64,000 bases of DNA from JAWPMT01 sp965227935 (GTDB lineage: Bacteria; Bacteroidota; Bacteroidia; Cytophagales; Cyclobacteriaceae). The notes under the pieces are model-generated. The model saw nothing but the letters and a program-made list of their open reading frames with translations, ran no database searches and had not been told where the DNA came from. Below are positions 26,075 to 34,025 of this stretch, one piece after another. Numbering within the stretch: position 1 is the stretch's first letter; every line of letters begins with the position of its first letter. A program made the position numbers and the translations under genes. The DNA lies in the NCBI GenBank assembly GCA_965227935.1, contig CBDDGS010000049.1, forward strand, positions 76,273 through 140,272. The letters are read 5' to 3'.

Positions 26075-27439
26075 ATGATTAGTGAGCAAGTTCTTGTAAG
26101 TTCGATGTTTGGATGCTTCTTCCTATTTCTGATGATGGGTTTACCGGTAGCGTGGGCGCTATCTGCAGCCGGTTTTTTGTTTGCGATCATAGGATTCTTG
26201 TTAGTTGAGTATTTCAATTCGGATATTTGGTTTACGTGGCAAGGAACTATTGGTTCCTTAGATGCGAGAATTTACGGGTTGGTTGCAAATGAATTGCTGG
26301 TTGCGTTGCCAATGTTCATTTTTATGGGGATCATGCTTGATCGATCAGGAGTTGCTGAGAAATTGATGCACTCGCTTACTGGCCTATTTTCCACTCTGAA
26401 GGGAGGATATGCGGTATCAGTTGTCATCGTAGGAATTCTTTTGGCGGCTTCGACCGGGATCGTAGGCGCTTCTGTGGTGCTATTAGGAATGCTTTCTATC
26501 GGCCCTATGCTTTCTCAAAATTATAATAAGGGTTTGGCGGTAGGGACGGCTTCAGCTGTCGGTGTTTTAGGGGTAATCATTCCACCGAGTATTATGTTGG
26601 TGTTGCTTGCTGATAGACTCGGTACACCCGAGGCCTCTGTTGGACGGCTTTTTATGGCTGCAGTTGTCCCGGGGTTACTTCTGGCTTTTGGATATATACT
26701 CTATATTGTAACCTCTGCATATTTAAGACCTAGCTTTGCCCCATCGCAAGACACCGTTAGAAATTTTTCAATTCGTTATTTAATTGGTTTTTTACGGGCC
26801 GCTTTACCAGCCCTCGCTTTAATATTTGGCGTTCTTGGTTCAATTGTCTCCGGTATTGCCACTACAACCGAGGCATCGGCTATTGGAGCTGCTGGTGCTC
26901 TAGTTCTCGCAGGGCTTAACAAGCAGTTGAATATAATGGTTGTATCTGCAGCGCTTCATCAAACGAGCCGAACGATTGCATTTATATTTGGTATTTTTCT
27001 AGGAGCAACCGTATTTGCATCAGTTTTACGTGGTGTTGGTGGGGACGACGTAATTAGAAATTTAATAATTGATCTTCCGTTTGGTGCGACGGGTGTCGTA
27101 ATTTGTATTTTGCTGTTAACATTTGTCTTGGGTTTTTTTCTTGATTGGATTGAGATAACGCTTATAGTTCTTCCCCTGGTTGCCCCAACTGTTTTTAGTT
27201 TAGGTGTTGACCCTGTTTGGTTTGCGGTTTTATTCGCTTTGTGTCTTCAAACATCTTTTTTGACTCCTCCAGTAGGACCTGCTCTTTTTTACATTAAAGG
27301 CGTATGTCCGACCGCTATTAAAACCAGGGATATTTATACTGGCGTTTTTCCGTTCATTATTATTCAGTTGTTGGTTCTTTTTGCGGTTTTTGTTTTAGAT
27401 GATTTGGCTACCTGGCTTCCAGATATTATTCATAATTAG
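26075..27439 (+). CDS. TRAP transporter large membrane subunit (DctM family)
   Basis: A 454-residue permease with about twelve hydrophobic segments. Signature stretches include LPMFIFMGIMLDRSGVAEKL and GVIIPPSIMLVLLADRLG, and the C-terminal LQTSFLTPPVGPALFYIKG. It uses a Na+ gradient to move the solute delivered by DctP. It ends the catabolic cluster and is followed by a terminator. The window thus has two complete importers, ABC and TRAP, in one cluster. Confidence 0.9.
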   Translation: MISEQVLVSSMFGCFFLFLMMGLPVAWALSAAGFLFAIIGFLLVEYFNSDIWFTWQGTIGSLDARIYGLVANELLVALPMFIFMGIMLDRSGVAEKLMHSLTGLFSTLKGGYAVSVVIVGILLAASTGIVGASVVLLGMLSIGPMLSQNYNKGLAVGTASAVGVLGVIIPPSIMLVLLADRLGTPEASVGRLFMAAVVPGLLLAFGYILYIVTSAYLRPSFAPSQDTVRNFSIRYLIGFLRAALPALALIFGVLGSIVSGIATTTEASAIGAAGALVLAGLNKQLNIMVVSAALHQTSRTIAFIFGIFLGATVFASVLRGVGGDDVIRNLIIDLPFGATGVVICILLLTFVLGFFLDWIEITLIVLPLVAPTVFSLGVDPVWFAVLFALCLQTSFLTPPVGPALFYIKGVCPTAIKTRDIYTGVFPFIIIQLLVLFAVFVLDDLATWLPDIIHN

Positions 27440-27470
27440 AGATTCCCATTGCATTGTGTTGCGATCCTTT

Positions 27471-27495
27471 TGGCCCCTTGTGGGGCCATTTTTTT
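27471..27495 (+). terminator. rho-independent terminator after dctM
   Basis: GGCCCC-ttgt-GGGGCC followed by seven T, 32 bases after the dctM stop. Confidence 0.88.
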
Positions 27496-28689
27496 GCTTG
27501 CGAAGCCGGCAATCCCGGCCATCTGAAACTCAGTGGTAATAGCAGAGAACAATTCTACTGGCAGTGGCGTCGCTGGCTTACGTGGGTCTTGAAGAATCCT
27601 TAGGACGGTAACGGTACATAAGGCAAGTGGACCTGTTTCTGAAGCCCGGGAGGGTAGGTGTGCAGAAATGCGCGACACCCGTTACTCAGTTAGACCTGTG
27701 CTTTGCTAGTAGAGCGTGTGATCTTCAAACCGTGAGCCAATTTAGCAATCGGGAAAGTGTGGCACAGAATCCTGGAGCAGCTGGGTGCAGCTGCGCGAGG
27801 TAAAATCCGAGGTCGCGGTGTGTGTGAGGTGGCTGATGAAGTTGTAATAGCGACTATTTTTCGGATTTAGAAACCTCTTATCAGCGTGGATCACAAAACC
27901 GGGATGACTGCTAGGGAGTTTCAGCGAACCTGTCTGGGCTACATACTATGGTTGGATGCGAAGGGAGGGCGAAAATCATTGAAGTGAAATGCGGAGGACC
28001 AGTGTGAGGGATGCTGCGTTCAAAGGCTGCCCGACGGGTTAGGGATGTGCATCGAGGCGCTGCGGGGACACATTGGCTTGGTAAGGGAGCAGAGAGATAC
28101 TGTGGCGGCCGATTGCCAGAGTGCTAGTACCCGGACGGATCGGTTGATACAGACCGGCAGCCAGGCCTATCCTCTATGCCGGCACGACAGAGATGTGCAG
28201 GCAGGAAGGCATACTATAGTCTGAACTGTTTGATGAAGCATGATGGGCAGTTGTTGTTCTCTTATACGGGCCAGGTTTACCAAGGGTGCTGTCATAAGGG
28301 TCAGATCATTGCATAAGCCTGACCTTCGCTGGTTCTTGGATTGCCTTAAGAATCGCTACTGGAACCTCGTTGCATAACCATCTATCAACTAACCTGTGGC
28401 TGTTGGCGAACGCTCCTACGCTGTCGCTCCGGCACGCCGCAAAGCCAAGGCGTTATTCCAAAATCTGAATGTCCGCTTTGCGACCTCAGCCTGCATTTCG
28501 CAGAAATTCAAGAATTGTGAGCGTCGAGACAATATTTTGCCTTGTACCTCGCACAAGGCTGGTGTAATTTCCAAATAGTGCCTCACCGGGTCATTCGGCA
28601 CACCGCCTCGTCGGGACCCATCTCTCCAGATCGCGCACCTCCGCGCACCTTTACCCAAAGACAGATTAATCAGACCTCTTTGATAGTCC
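27496..28689. other. gene-poor junction between catabolic cluster and mobile backbone
   Basis: I find no reading frame in this 1.2-kb stretch with convincing codon use, ribosome site or family motif. Its G/C-rich patches look like decayed coding sequence. It marks the change from the catabolic genes to the mobile-element backbone and may be an old insertion or deletion junction. Confidence 0.5.
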
Positions 28690-28712
28690 CACCCCTCTCC
28701 TGAGGGTGTTTT
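28690..28712 (+). terminator. hairpin CACCC/GGGTG with T-run
   Basis: CACCCctctcctgaGGGTG is followed by TTTT. It lies upstream of the first structured leader and could end transcription entering from the left. Confidence 0.45.
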
Positions 28713-28765
28713 GCCGTGCCTGTGAGTTTCTCAGGGCAGGGCAGACCGCCTTTTGGTTTCTCCGG

Positions 28766-28860
28766 ATCTTGTTGCTGCTTGTTCCCTGAACAGCGGCACC
28801 TGATAAGCATCCTCAATCTAGCCACGAAACGGATGCGATCGCCACGGCGATTTGGCTTAA
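28766..28860 (+). ncRNA. structured mRNA leader type P, copy 1 (pseudoknot with YACG hairpin)
   Basis: Helices that can form: TGCTGC/GCGGCA enclosing GTTC/GAAC; GCATCC (28807-28812) with GGATGC (28831-28836); ATCGC (28838-28842) with GCGAT (28847-28851) closed by CACG; and AGCCA (28820-28824), in the loop of the second helix, with TGGCT (28853-28857), making an H-type pseudoknot. The same set recurs at 29,529-29,620 with compensatory changes. It ends about 20 bases before the next start codon. Role unknown; it could control translation or bind a protein. Confidence 0.65.
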
Positions 28861-28879
28861 CACTAAACCGGAGAAAATT

Positions 28880-29170
28880 ATGTTTACTGCAAAAGAAAAA
28901 CTCTTCATTCGAAATTCTGAACTTCATGCACGATGGAGAGCAGCAATGGTAAGCGTCAACGCAAGTTCAATGGCGCCCACATCTGTCGCTCTTTGGGAAT
29001 TGCTCAATAACGGCGATCTCATCCAACTGGCTATCTATCTCGTTCTCACGATCATCATTGTGAGCCTAAACGTCATCTGCGCTGGAAAAATTGCTCATTA
29101 CAAGCACTCTGTAGAGCGAATCCGAATGCGACTGGATCATCCTCCGAACAAGTCTGAAAGACTTGATTAG
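28880..29170 (+). CDS. small membrane protein of unknown function
   Basis: A 96-residue protein with one clear transmembrane segment (LIQLAIYLVLTIIIVSLNVI) and a basic C-terminal tail. No family recognised. It follows leader copy 1. The ribosome site GGAG lies nine bases before the ATG. It is the first gene of the mobile-element backbone as seen here. Confidence 0.65.
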   Translation: MFTAKEKLFIRNSELHARWRAAMVSVNASSMAPTSVALWELLNNGDLIQLAIYLVLTIIIVSLNVICAGKIAHYKHSVERIRMRLDHPPNKSERLD

Positions 29171-29210
29171 CGAGTAAAAATCCACCAACATTCTCAAGGA
29201 GACGCAACCT

Positions 29211-29348
29211 ATGGAGCCTTCCATGCTTATTTTTATGACTTGCTTTGTAGCCGTCGTAGTAAGCAGCGTTTTGATAGCGGCCCACATCGACTCGAAGAAC
29301 GAGCAGCTATTGATTGCTGAAGTCGAACGCGAAGAGAAAAACCTCTAG
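29211..29348 (+). CDS. very small membrane protein
   Basis: A 45-residue frame: MEPSMLIFMTCFVAVVVSSV, then a hydrophobic continuation and an acidic tail ending REEKNL. AAGGAG lies 10 bases upstream of the ATG. It resembles the preceding gene in layout (one membrane segment plus a charged tail). Function unknown. Confidence 0.6.
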   Translation: MEPSMLIFMTCFVAVVVSSVLIAAHIDSKNEQLLIAEVEREEKNL

Positions 29349-29528
29349 GCCTACGGCCTTAACTCTGTTCGTTTTTACGAACACATCCCCGACAGACCGC
29401 ATGATCCTCAGTTGATTCTCAACTGCTAGGTTTCGTGCGTCTGTCTTTCCTTCCCTACCTCTCACGAGCATTGCGGCCTGGACTCGTATCGGATCCAGAC
29501 TTGAATGCTTTTCCTGTGATTCCTCGAA

Positions 29529-29620
29529 TCTTGTTGCTGCAGTTCAACTGAACTCGGCACTTGATCAGCGTCCTTACCTAGCCATGAAACGGACGCGGTT
29601 GCTACGGCAACTGGCTTAAC
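29529..29620 (+). ncRNA. structured mRNA leader type P, copy 2
   Basis: This repeats the leader at 28,766. GCGTCC (29568-29573) pairs with GGACGC (29591-29596), where copy 1 has GCATCC/GGATGC. GTTGC (29598-29602) pairs with GCAAC (29607-29611) around the tetraloop TACG, where copy 1 has ATCGC/GCGAT around CACG. AGCCA (29580-29584) pairs with TGGCT (29612-29616). Three base pairs differ in a compensated way. The preceding gap 29,349-29,528 holds no gene. Confidence 0.65.
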
Positions 29621-29640
29621 ACTCCAAAGGAATCACTCAC

Positions 29641-29877
29641 ATGAATCGAAGTGAACACGATGCCAACAGGCATCTTTCTCAATTCGTCAACCAGGTTGAT
29701 GAAGTCATCCAACAGGCAATCGAAAAAGCGGACAAAGGACGTTTTGTCGTTGCCACTTCTGAGGCCGGAAATGTGCTGCTACTGCCGCACTTTAACGCCT
29801 CACTGAGACAGGATCTGACTTGGGTCTACGACACCGAGTACGGGTACGTCTTCTCGCCTGAGAAAAGGAGTGCTTGA
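29641..29877 (+). CDS. small conserved-looking protein of unknown function
   Basis: A 78-residue soluble protein beginning MNRSEHDANRHLSQFVNQ and containing VDEVIQQAIEKADKGRFVV. No family recognised. It follows leader copy 2 and overlaps the next gene by one base within TGATG, which suggests translational coupling. Confidence 0.65.
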   Translation: MNRSEHDANRHLSQFVNQVDEVIQQAIEKADKGRFVVATSEAGNVLLLPHFNASLRQDLTWVYDTEYGYVFSPEKRSA

Positions 29878-30218
29878 TGGAACTCGTTTTGGGTCTATCT
29901 GCAATCCTGGTTCTGATGTTCGGTGGCCGGATTCTTCTTTTCTTGGTCGACCTCGGTTTCGAAACTGGAGACCGTTTTCTCGCAGCGTTTGAACGTCGTT
30001 TGACGCTGTATACCAAAGCTTTGCTTCGAGGAATGGTCTTCGCGATTCGCTGGGTTTTCCATAGATTCTACAGGCCAGAACCAGAGCAAATGACCATCCG
30101 GTCAATCATCGATTCTCCTGCAGAACTTCAGCACATGAGAAATCAGCACCTCCTTCAATCCGGCAAGCGTGCGCCTGTCGAGATTGAATACTCTCAACCT
30201 AAGCTCAAGAGGGAATAA
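29877..30218 (+). CDS. membrane-anchored protein of unknown function
   Basis: A 113-residue protein with an N-terminal hydrophobic helix (LVLGLSAILVLMFGGRILLF) and a basic, aromatic-rich remainder. No family recognised. It starts at ATG 29877, coupled to the previous stop, and ends two bases before ssb, so it is part of the same operon. Confidence 0.65.
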   Translation: MELVLGLSAILVLMFGGRILLFLVDLGFETGDRFLAAFERRLTLYTKALLRGMVFAIRWVFHRFYRPEPEQMTIRSIIDSPAELQHMRNQHLLQSGKRAPVEIEYSQPKLKRE

Positions 30219-30220
30219 TC

Positions 30221-30685
30221 ATGCTCAACAAAGCACAACTCATTGGCCGGCTCGGTCAAAAAGATGTTCGCTCCACCCCAAACGGGATGCAGGTGGTTTC
30301 TTATTCAATCGCTACAACCAAGTCTCTCAAGGACAAGGAAACTGGTGAATGGAAAGAGAACACTGAATGGCACCGTTGCGTCAGTTTCAACAAGACTGCT
30401 GAGCACATCTGCATGAACGTTGAACCTGGTGATCTCTTGTTCCTTGAGGGCGAGTTGAGAACCAGGAAATGGCAAACCCAGAGCGGCGAAGATCGTTACA
30501 CCACAGAAATCGTGGTTAATGATTTTCCGCGCAAGCTGCCGAAGTATTTTTCCAAGAATGGTTCGCAGCAGGCCGCTCCCACGCCACAGTCCCAACAGCA
30601 GGCTCATGCTTCACCGAGTCAGCCTGGGCATCTGGAACAGCCGCCAGTTGAAGCTTATGGCTTTGACGACGACTACCCGTTCTAG
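30221..30685 (+). CDS. ssb: single-stranded DNA-binding protein
   Basis: A 154-residue SSB. The OB fold is clear: NKAQLIGRLGQKDVRSTPNG, then EWHRCVSFNKTAEHI and YVEGELRTRKW-like FLEGELRTRKWQTQSGEDRY. A Gln/Pro-rich linker leads to the acidic tip DDDYPF, the docking tail for partner proteins (usually DDDIPF). Mobile elements of the SXT/R391 and IncA/C type carry ssb next to recT/bet and exo genes, as here. Confidence 0.93.
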   Translation: MLNKAQLIGRLGQKDVRSTPNGMQVVSYSIATTKSLKDKETGEWKENTEWHRCVSFNKTAEHICMNVEPGDLLFLEGELRTRKWQTQSGEDRYTTEIVVNDFPRKLPKYFSKNGSQQAAPTPQSQQQAHASPSQPGHLEQPPVEAYGFDDDYPF

Positions 30686-30707
30686 TAACCGGCTTTTTAA
30701 CCTTTAA

Positions 30708-30745
30708 CCCGAATGGGGCTTCTACCCCTGACGGGAGAGCCCCAT
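30708..30745 (+). ncRNA. overlapping-helix leader type S, copy 1
   Basis: CCCG (30708-30711) with CGGG (30732-30735) and GGGG (30715-30718) with CCCC (30725-30728) make one hairpin. Alternatively ATGGGGCT (30713-30720) pairs perfectly with AGCCCCAT (30738-30745). The two folds share the GGGG and cannot form together. It lies 21 bases before the next ATG. Confidence 0.6.
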
Positions 30746-30766
30746 CTTCTCAATGGAGACATCATC

Positions 30767-30958
30767 ATGGGGTTCTCAAGGAAAGAGGTTTATTTCTGGC
30801 TGGAAACGGCAAGTGATGAACAACTTCAGGCGCACCTTCGCAATTCTCAGGAAATGCTGGTGCTTCTCACCGATCGGGAACAGATCAAATCGTTGAAATG
30901 GCTTCGCAGTCGCATCATCGAGGAAATCAATGCCCGTAAAGAAGCTAAACAGTCTTAA
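30767..30958 (+). CDS. small protein of unknown function
   Basis: A 63-residue helical, charged protein: MGFSRKEVYFWLETASDEQL at the start and RSRIIEEINARKEAKQS at the end. No family recognised. ATG 30767 has GGAG upstream; the frame is open from 30713 but that part is the structured leader. Its last bases overlap the convergent gene on the other strand. Confidence 0.6.
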   Translation: MGFSRKEVYFWLETASDEQLQAHLRNSQEMLVLLTDREQIKSLKWLRSRIIEEINARKEAKQS

Positions 30959-31265
30959 ACGACCGTTTCCGCTTTATCTTTTCGATCAGAGCTTTCTGCT
31001 CTTCATCTGACCCAAACGCGATGGATCTAATGGCCTGCCACTCAACAGTGTCCGGCTTACCTTCCAGCATACGGTCAGTTTCTTCTCTGAGGTAATCCAT
31101 AAAGTAAGGACCTGCGGTCTTCCTTGCCTGGATATATGCCTCATACGTCTTGATAGATGTGGGATCAATGCCGGCTCTGGCCAGCAGCGGTCCTTCTACC
31201 TCAAGACCCACCGATGTGAACCTGAAATTGCCCTCGTCATCGACGATGTAATGGTTGGTCTGCAT
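30945..31265 (-). CDS. protein of unknown function, divergent from recT
   Basis: A 106-residue soluble protein on the minus strand, starting MQTNHYIVDDEGNFRFTS with GAGAGA just upstream. It ends KRKRSFKTV. No family recognised. It is divergent from recT with about 57 bases between the starts, and it is one of few minus-strand genes in this backbone, so it could be a local regulator; that is speculation. Confidence 0.6.
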   Translation of the reverse strand: MQTNHYIVDDEGNFRFTSVGLEVEGPLLARAGIDPTSIKTYEAYIQARKTAGPYFMDYLREETDRMLEGKPDTVEWQAIRSIAFGSDEEQKALIEKIKRKRSFKTV

Positions 31266-31322
31266 CTCTCTCACCTCTCCGGGAATTATCACCCGGAATT
31301 CTTGACGCGCAAGGACCTTTTT

Positions 31323-32279
31323 ATGAATCAGGCACCTCAGGCAGTACAACCCGCTCAATGGCATCAGATCATTGAATCCTCCAAAGATAAGTTCAACAGC
31401 TCCAGTTTGGATTTCAAGCAGGAGCAGATCTTTGCCACCCAGCAGTTGATGAACAACTCCTATCTGCTGGATGTGGCTAAGAAGAACCTCTCATCACTTC
31501 GGCTTGCGATGTACAACGTCGCCGCGGTCGGACTGACGCTCAATCCCAACCAGGGCTTGGCGTTTTTGGTCCCCCGTCGTCTACGCCGCAATGAAGACGC
31601 CAAGGTCATGCTCGATATTTCCTATCGGGGATTGATTGCAATTGGCGTTGAAACCGGTGCGATTCGTTGGGCCAAGGCTGAACTGGTGTACGAGAAAGAC
31701 CAGTTTTCCTATAAAGGCCCCGCCGAGAAGCCAGATCACGTCTGTGATCCCTTTTCAACGGATCGTGGCTCCATTCGGGGTGGTTACTGCATCGCAGAGC
31801 TACCTTCCGGGGGCGTTCTCGTCGAAGCCATGTCGAAAGCTGACATGGACAAGATTCGGGACGTTTCTGAAGCCTTCAAAAAAGGTTTTGGACCCTGGGT
31901 CGACTGGGCTGAACAGATGATGTTGAAAAGCATCGTGAAGCGAGCCAGCAAGTGGTGGCCAATCTCGAACCCTCGCATGGCACAGGCACTCAGGATCCTC
32001 AACGAGGAAAACGGAGAAGGCCTGGCGATCCTGGCAAACCAGCACAAGCCGGTTACGCCTTCGGCGCTTCCTGCACCACCGCCAAGAGATGAACTCTCGG
32101 CCCAATTGCTCAACACCGTGAAGAATCTGGTGGACCGGGCAAAAACCCAAAACGCTTTTGAAGCGTGCAAAGAGGTCATGGTGGAGAGGATCAAAGATCC
32201 CTCTGAGCTGGCCTACGCTCTGGACGAATTGGATAAGGCGAAAGCCCAACCCGTCCCGTCCGAAGCGGTAAATCAATAA
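31323..32279 (+). CDS. recT: RecT-family single-strand annealing recombinase
   Basis: A 318-residue RecT protein. It anneals complementary single strands during exonuclease-driven recombination. Characteristic parts are LRLAMYNVAAVGLTLNPNQG, AFLVPR and DISYRGLIAIGVETGAI, followed by GGYCIAELPSG and the WPISNPRMAQAL region. ATG 31323 has AAGGA upstream; the frame extends to 31251 without support. The upstream sequence CCGGGAATTATCACCCGG plus AATTC can also form an overlapping fold of the type-S kind, but weakly. The exonuclease partner is encoded two genes downstream. Confidence 0.9.
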   Translation: MNQAPQAVQPAQWHQIIESSKDKFNSSSLDFKQEQIFATQQLMNNSYLLDVAKKNLSSLRLAMYNVAAVGLTLNPNQGLAFLVPRRLRRNEDAKVMLDISYRGLIAIGVETGAIRWAKAELVYEKDQFSYKGPAEKPDHVCDPFSTDRGSIRGGYCIAELPSGGVLVEAMSKADMDKIRDVSEAFKKGFGPWVDWAEQMMLKSIVKRASKWWPISNPRMAQALRILNEENGEGLAILANQHKPVTPSALPAPPPRDELSAQLLNTVKNLVDRAKTQNAFEACKEVMVERIKDPSELAYALDELDKAKAQPVPSEAVNQ

Positions 32280-32287
32280 AACCTAAA

Positions 32288-32326
32288 CCCACTTGGGGCA
32301 TGGACCCCAACACGGGTGTTCATGCC
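32288..32326 (+). ncRNA. overlapping-helix leader type S, copy 2
   Basis: CCC (32288-32290)/GGG (32314-32316) and TTGGGG (32293-32298)/CCCCAA (32305-32310) form one hairpin. GGCATG (32297-32302)/CATGCC (32321-32326) is the competing or pseudoknot pairing. It lies 27 bases before the next ATG. Confidence 0.6.
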
Positions 32327-32353
32327 TCTCATCTCTACTCAAGAGGAATAATC

Positions 32354-32647
32354 ATGAACGCTCAAACTCGACCAAAGATGACGATGTTCTACTTCGATAG
32401 CTTGGATAAGATCCGCGACTACGACTCTTTCCGAGTCAAAGCCGTTTATCTGTCTCACTCGGAAACTCAGCGCAACGATGGCCGTCCGAATTTCTATTCG
32501 GTCATCGGCCACTTCCGGCCCGGTGTGCAATTTCAATATCCGGAATTCCCGGTCGCTGACTTTCCATCCGAAAGCTACGCGAGGATGTTTGCAGAACTCT
32601 GCGAACAGTACATCAAAGACTTTCCGGCCATGAGCCAGACAGCCTAA
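32354..32647 (+). CDS. small protein of unknown function
   Basis: A 97-residue soluble protein: MNAQTRPKMTMFYFDSLDKI, then FYSVIGHFRPGVQFQYPEFP. No family recognised. AGAGGAA precedes ATG 32354. It lies between recT and the exonuclease gene, a position suggesting a role in the recombination module. Each flanking gap holds a type-S leader. Confidence 0.6.
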   Translation: MNAQTRPKMTMFYFDSLDKIRDYDSFRVKAVYLSHSETQRNDGRPNFYSVIGHFRPGVQFQYPEFPVADFPSESYARMFAELCEQYIKDFPAMSQTA

Positions 32648-32663
32648 ACACTCTCTCTCTCAA

Positions 32664-32701
32664 CCCAATGGGGTAATGCACCCCTTGGGCGGCATTACCC
32701 C
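32664..32701 (+). ncRNA. overlapping-helix leader type S, copy 3 (clearest example)
   Basis: CCCAA (32664-32668) with TTGGG (32685-32689) and GGGG (32670-32673) with CCCC (32681-32684) give a nine-pair hairpin with one bulge. GGGGTAATG (32670-32678) pairs perfectly with CATTACCCC (32693-32701). The loop TAATG can therefore pair downstream either as a pseudoknot or as part of a longer rival hairpin. It lies 17 bases before the next start. Confidence 0.68.
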
Positions 32702-32718
32702 TCTTATGGAGATTCGTA

Positions 32719-33723
32719 ATGCCGAAAATGACTGTAGTTGACCTGAACCAACGCTCTGAAGAATGGCTGAAATGGCGAGCCCTGGGGATCACCGCAACAG
32801 ACATTCCGGTAATCCTCGGACTGAGCCCCTATAAAACCCCCTGGCAACTTTGGGCTGAAAAGATCGGACGGATTAACCCGCCAAACCTTTCAGGAAATCC
32901 AAACATCCAGCGAGGTGTAAAACTCGAGGATGAGGCACGACAGATAGCCGAGGCTCGCTACGGCGAAATCTTGCTACCTGTTTGTGGTGAATGTGCGCGT
33001 TGGGATGTCCTCAGGGCATCGTTCGACGGCATCGATTCAAACAATATGCCCTATGAGTTCAAGGCACCTTCCAAGTCCGTTTGGGAAGACCTTGAAACCA
33101 ACGGCATTGAGTCGGCGACCTTCAAGCTCTACGAAGCCCAGGTCCAGACACAGCTTACTGTGGCGGGTACCAGCGTCGGCCGGCTTATCTTTTACCGTGA
33201 AGACGGTTCGGACCAGGATTTCGAAATTCGGCTCACGTCGGAGCGCGAAAACCAAATCCTTGAGGCTGCCAAGCAGTTTTGGGAGTTGGTCCAGACCAAG
33301 AAACCACCTGAACTCGATCCCGAACGAGACTGGTTCATTCCAGAGGGCGGAACGGAAAAGTTCAAGTGGGAAGCTCACGCGGATGCCTGGCGGATGCAAC
33401 AGGAACAGATCAAGTCTCTGAAGGACAAGCTGAAGGCTCTTGAAAAAGACCAGAAGGATGTCCAACAGGCCATGATCAACCTGATGGGAAATTTCCGTCA
33501 TGCGGATGTCGGCGGCGTTAAGGTCACTCGCTTCGAGAAGTCGGGATCGGTCGACTACCTCAAATACCTTCAGGAAAACTTTCCTGACCTGGATTTGAGC
33601 GCCGAGCTGGAGAATTACCGCAAGCCCTCTCGCGAGGAAGTCCGGTTCACTCGTTCTGAGGATGAACTGGTCAACCGCGACATGAGTGAGGTGATTACGC
33701 CAGTCAAAGCGGCTTACTTCTAA
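32719..33723 (+). CDS. YqaJ/lambda-exonuclease family 5'-3' exonuclease
   Basis: A 334-residue PD-(D/E)xK exonuclease, partner of RecT. N-terminal RSEEWLKWRALGITATDIPV and ILGLSPYKTPWQLWAEKIGR are the YqaJ signature; GVKLEDEAR contributes the Glu. The catalytic core is RASFDGIDSNNMPYEFKAPS, holding Asp, Glu and Lys. A C-terminal coiled-coil stretch (EQIKSLKDKLKALEKDQKD) is an addition not found in the smallest family members. In SXT/R391 elements an equivalent gene lies next to the bet gene. Confidence 0.88.
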   Translation: MPKMTVVDLNQRSEEWLKWRALGITATDIPVILGLSPYKTPWQLWAEKIGRINPPNLSGNPNIQRGVKLEDEARQIAEARYGEILLPVCGECARWDVLRASFDGIDSNNMPYEFKAPSKSVWEDLETNGIESATFKLYEAQVQTQLTVAGTSVGRLIFYREDGSDQDFEIRLTSERENQILEAAKQFWELVQTKKPPELDPERDWFIPEGGTEKFKWEAHADAWRMQQEQIKSLKDKLKALEKDQKDVQQAMINLMGNFRHADVGGVKVTRFEKSGSVDYLKYLQENFPDLDLSAELENYRKPSREEVRFTRSEDELVNRDMSEVITPVKAAYF

Positions 33724-33734
33724 ACCAGCAATGG

Positions 33735-33775
33735 CTGTTCCGGGGACTTTATCCTCGGAACAGTTCCATTTTTCG
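33735..33775 (+). terminator. terminator after the exonuclease gene
   Basis: CTGTTCCG (33735-33742) pairs with CGGAACAG (33756-33763) and is followed by CCATTTTTCG. Confidence 0.65.
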
Positions 33776-33943
33776 TGTCTGCCTTCTCTAGGGCCCTATC
33801 AACCAGGGTGTTATGGAAGGCGGTTACCTCACCAGGTAATCCCTTGAGCATTTTGATCGTGCTTGCACGACAAAATAAGTGTCCACACCGGAATTTGAAA
33901 CGGACACGTCAGCCACGGCTGTAATTCCTCTCTCAAAAAATCT

Positions 33944-33992
33944 CACTTGCCAGAAGGCCATCATCACCTTCTGGTGTGTGATGCCGCTCTGG
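33944..33992 (+). ncRNA. overlapping-helix leader type S, copy 4
   Basis: CAC (33944-33946)/GTG (33976-33978) and CCAGAAGG (33950-33957)/CCTTCTGG (33967-33974) form the hairpin. CATCA in its loop (33959-33963 or 33962-33966) can pair with TGATG (33979-33983). The trailing CTCTGG partly repeats the descending arm. It lies 34 bases before the ATPase start. The gap 33,776-33,943 shows no gene. Confidence 0.55.
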
Positions 33993-34025
33993 AAAAAGTG
34001 AACTCTCACTGAAAAGGAGCTTTCT

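Noticed and set aside
28178..28315. A 46-codon frame starting ATGCCGGCACGACAG in the gene-poor junction
   Set aside because: No ribosome site and no motif; the surrounding sequence looks decayed.
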